From JAHRVQ01 sp964548025 (GTDB taxonomy: Bacteria > Pseudomonadota > Gammaproteobacteria > Pseudomonadales > Azotimanducaceae): a DNA stretch of 64,000 bases. Position numbers and translations under genes: made by a program. The stretch's first letter is position 1. Every line of letters begins with the position of its first letter. The notes under the pieces were generated by a model, which saw only the letters and a list, made by a program, of their open reading frames with translations, was not told where the DNA came from and did not search any database. Of the stretch, positions 63,616 to 64,000 are shown in pieces. Where the stretch lies: contig CAZJRI010000008.1 in the NCBI GenBank assembly GCA_964548025.1, positions 6,371-70,370 of the forward strand, read 5' to 3'.

Positions 63616-64000
63616 ATGACTTCCAAGATTGCATCAACAGATACATCGACATTCGATCCGCAGATGACGGCTCTGGCTAGTGCCGGGATCAGTTCAGTGG
63701 CCAGGCACTCTCAACCAGACCGAGAGGCTGCAGCAGAGGCCCAGAATCAGTTAATCGCGCGAATCGAGATGGAAAATGGAATCAGCTTCATGGTCAACCG
63801 GGCGAGCCTGCCATTGACAATGGGCCGTGATGCCAAAAGTGGGATTTGCATTCTGCAGAATCAGGTCTCAAGAAGACATTGCGAACTCTACCTTGAAAAC
63901 GATGAACTCAGATTGAAGGATGTCAGCACCAATGGTACAGAGGTTGATGGACGCAGATTGCAGGGCGACTCAACCCCTATCGAATCCCGTACCGAGATAG
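63616..64000 (+). CDS. FHA domain protein, 5' part only
   Basis: An ATG at 63616 opens a frame that runs off the window after 128 codons. Residues 60-125 match a forkhead-associated domain: MGRDAKSGICI, then VSRRHCELYLE and KDVSTNGTEVDGRRL, with the Arg, Ser, Arg-His and Asn-Gly that bind phosphothreonine. The first 50 residues are low-complexity and Ala/Gln-rich. It is a signalling protein whose partner domains lie outside the window. The start has no strong ribosome site; AGGTAACG lies 20 bases upstream. Confidence 0.85.
   Translation, partial: MTSKIASTDTSTFDPQMTALASAGISSVARHSQPDREAAAEAQNQLIARIEMENGISFMVNRASLPLTMGRDAKSGICILQNQVSRRHCELYLENDELRLKDVSTNGTEVDGRRLQGDSTPIESRTEI

Noticed and set aside
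1..64000. tRNA, rRNA, insertion sequences, prophage or attachment sites
   Set aside because: No transposase, integrase, terminal repeats or RNA gene was recognised by eye; tRNAscan and IS searches could confirm.

Overview
This window looks like chromosome from an aerobic, heterotrophic proteobacterium, most likely a marine-type gammaproteobacterium. That placement is inferred from gene content and protein style (XthA, AmtB with sigma-54/NtrC-like sites, GGDEF-EAL, HDOD) and no rRNA or tRNA is present to confirm it. A 32-base run of N at 22702-22733 shows the source is a draft, possibly metagenomic, assembly. Genes are dense, mostly strings of one to four per strand, and I see no insertion sequence, phage or CRISPR array.

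The dominant theme is metabolism of acyl-CoA esters. The window holds four two-domain CaiB/BaiF (class III) CoA-transferases, one adjacent split pair, one single-domain class III enzyme, one class I (acetyl-CoA hydrolase/transferase type) enzyme, five full-length acyl-CoA dehydrogenases plus one shortened relative, a MaoC hydratase, two SDRs, a thiolase, a carboxyltransferase subunit and a two-subunit ADP-forming acyl-CoA synthetase. Around them are three MFS carriers, a P450, an F420-type LLM oxidoreductase, a GMC oxidoreductase with a small subunit, an enolase-superfamily enzyme, an acetoacetate decarboxylase-like protein, esterases and amidohydrolases. This fits a generalist degrader of organic acids, aromatics, terpenoids or sterol-like compounds, but no single substrate can be read from sequence alone.

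Layout: 0.3-4.4 kb is a tight four-gene plus-strand operon (MaoC, acyl-CoA dehydrogenase, class III and class I CoA-transferases). 4.4-17.2 kb is mostly minus strand (dehydrogenases, methyltransferase, LLM enzyme, GMC pair, ACD beta/alpha) with a uroporphyrinogen-decarboxylase-like gene and a c-di-GMP enzyme on plus. 17.7-25.5 kb is plus: nitronate monooxygenase, serine hydrolase, then MFS carrier, fused CoA-transferase and lipoprotein tannase/feruloyl esterase, a coherent release-import-activation set. 25.7-35.2 kb is mixed accessory metabolism. 35.4-53.4 kb carries three more fused CoA-transferases and the split pair. 53.4-62.6 kb holds the carboxyltransferase, a dehydrogenase, a secreted redoxin-cytochrome-copper monooxygenase fusion, HDOD, ammonium transporter and thiolase. 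The right edge is a small ORF and the start of an FHA protein.

The most distinctive signal is in the class III CoA-transferases. In every fused protein the N-terminal copy lacks the catalytic aspartate while the C-terminal copy has one at or near the expected site, and the split pair at 37.8-40.3 kb shows the same division of labour between two genes.
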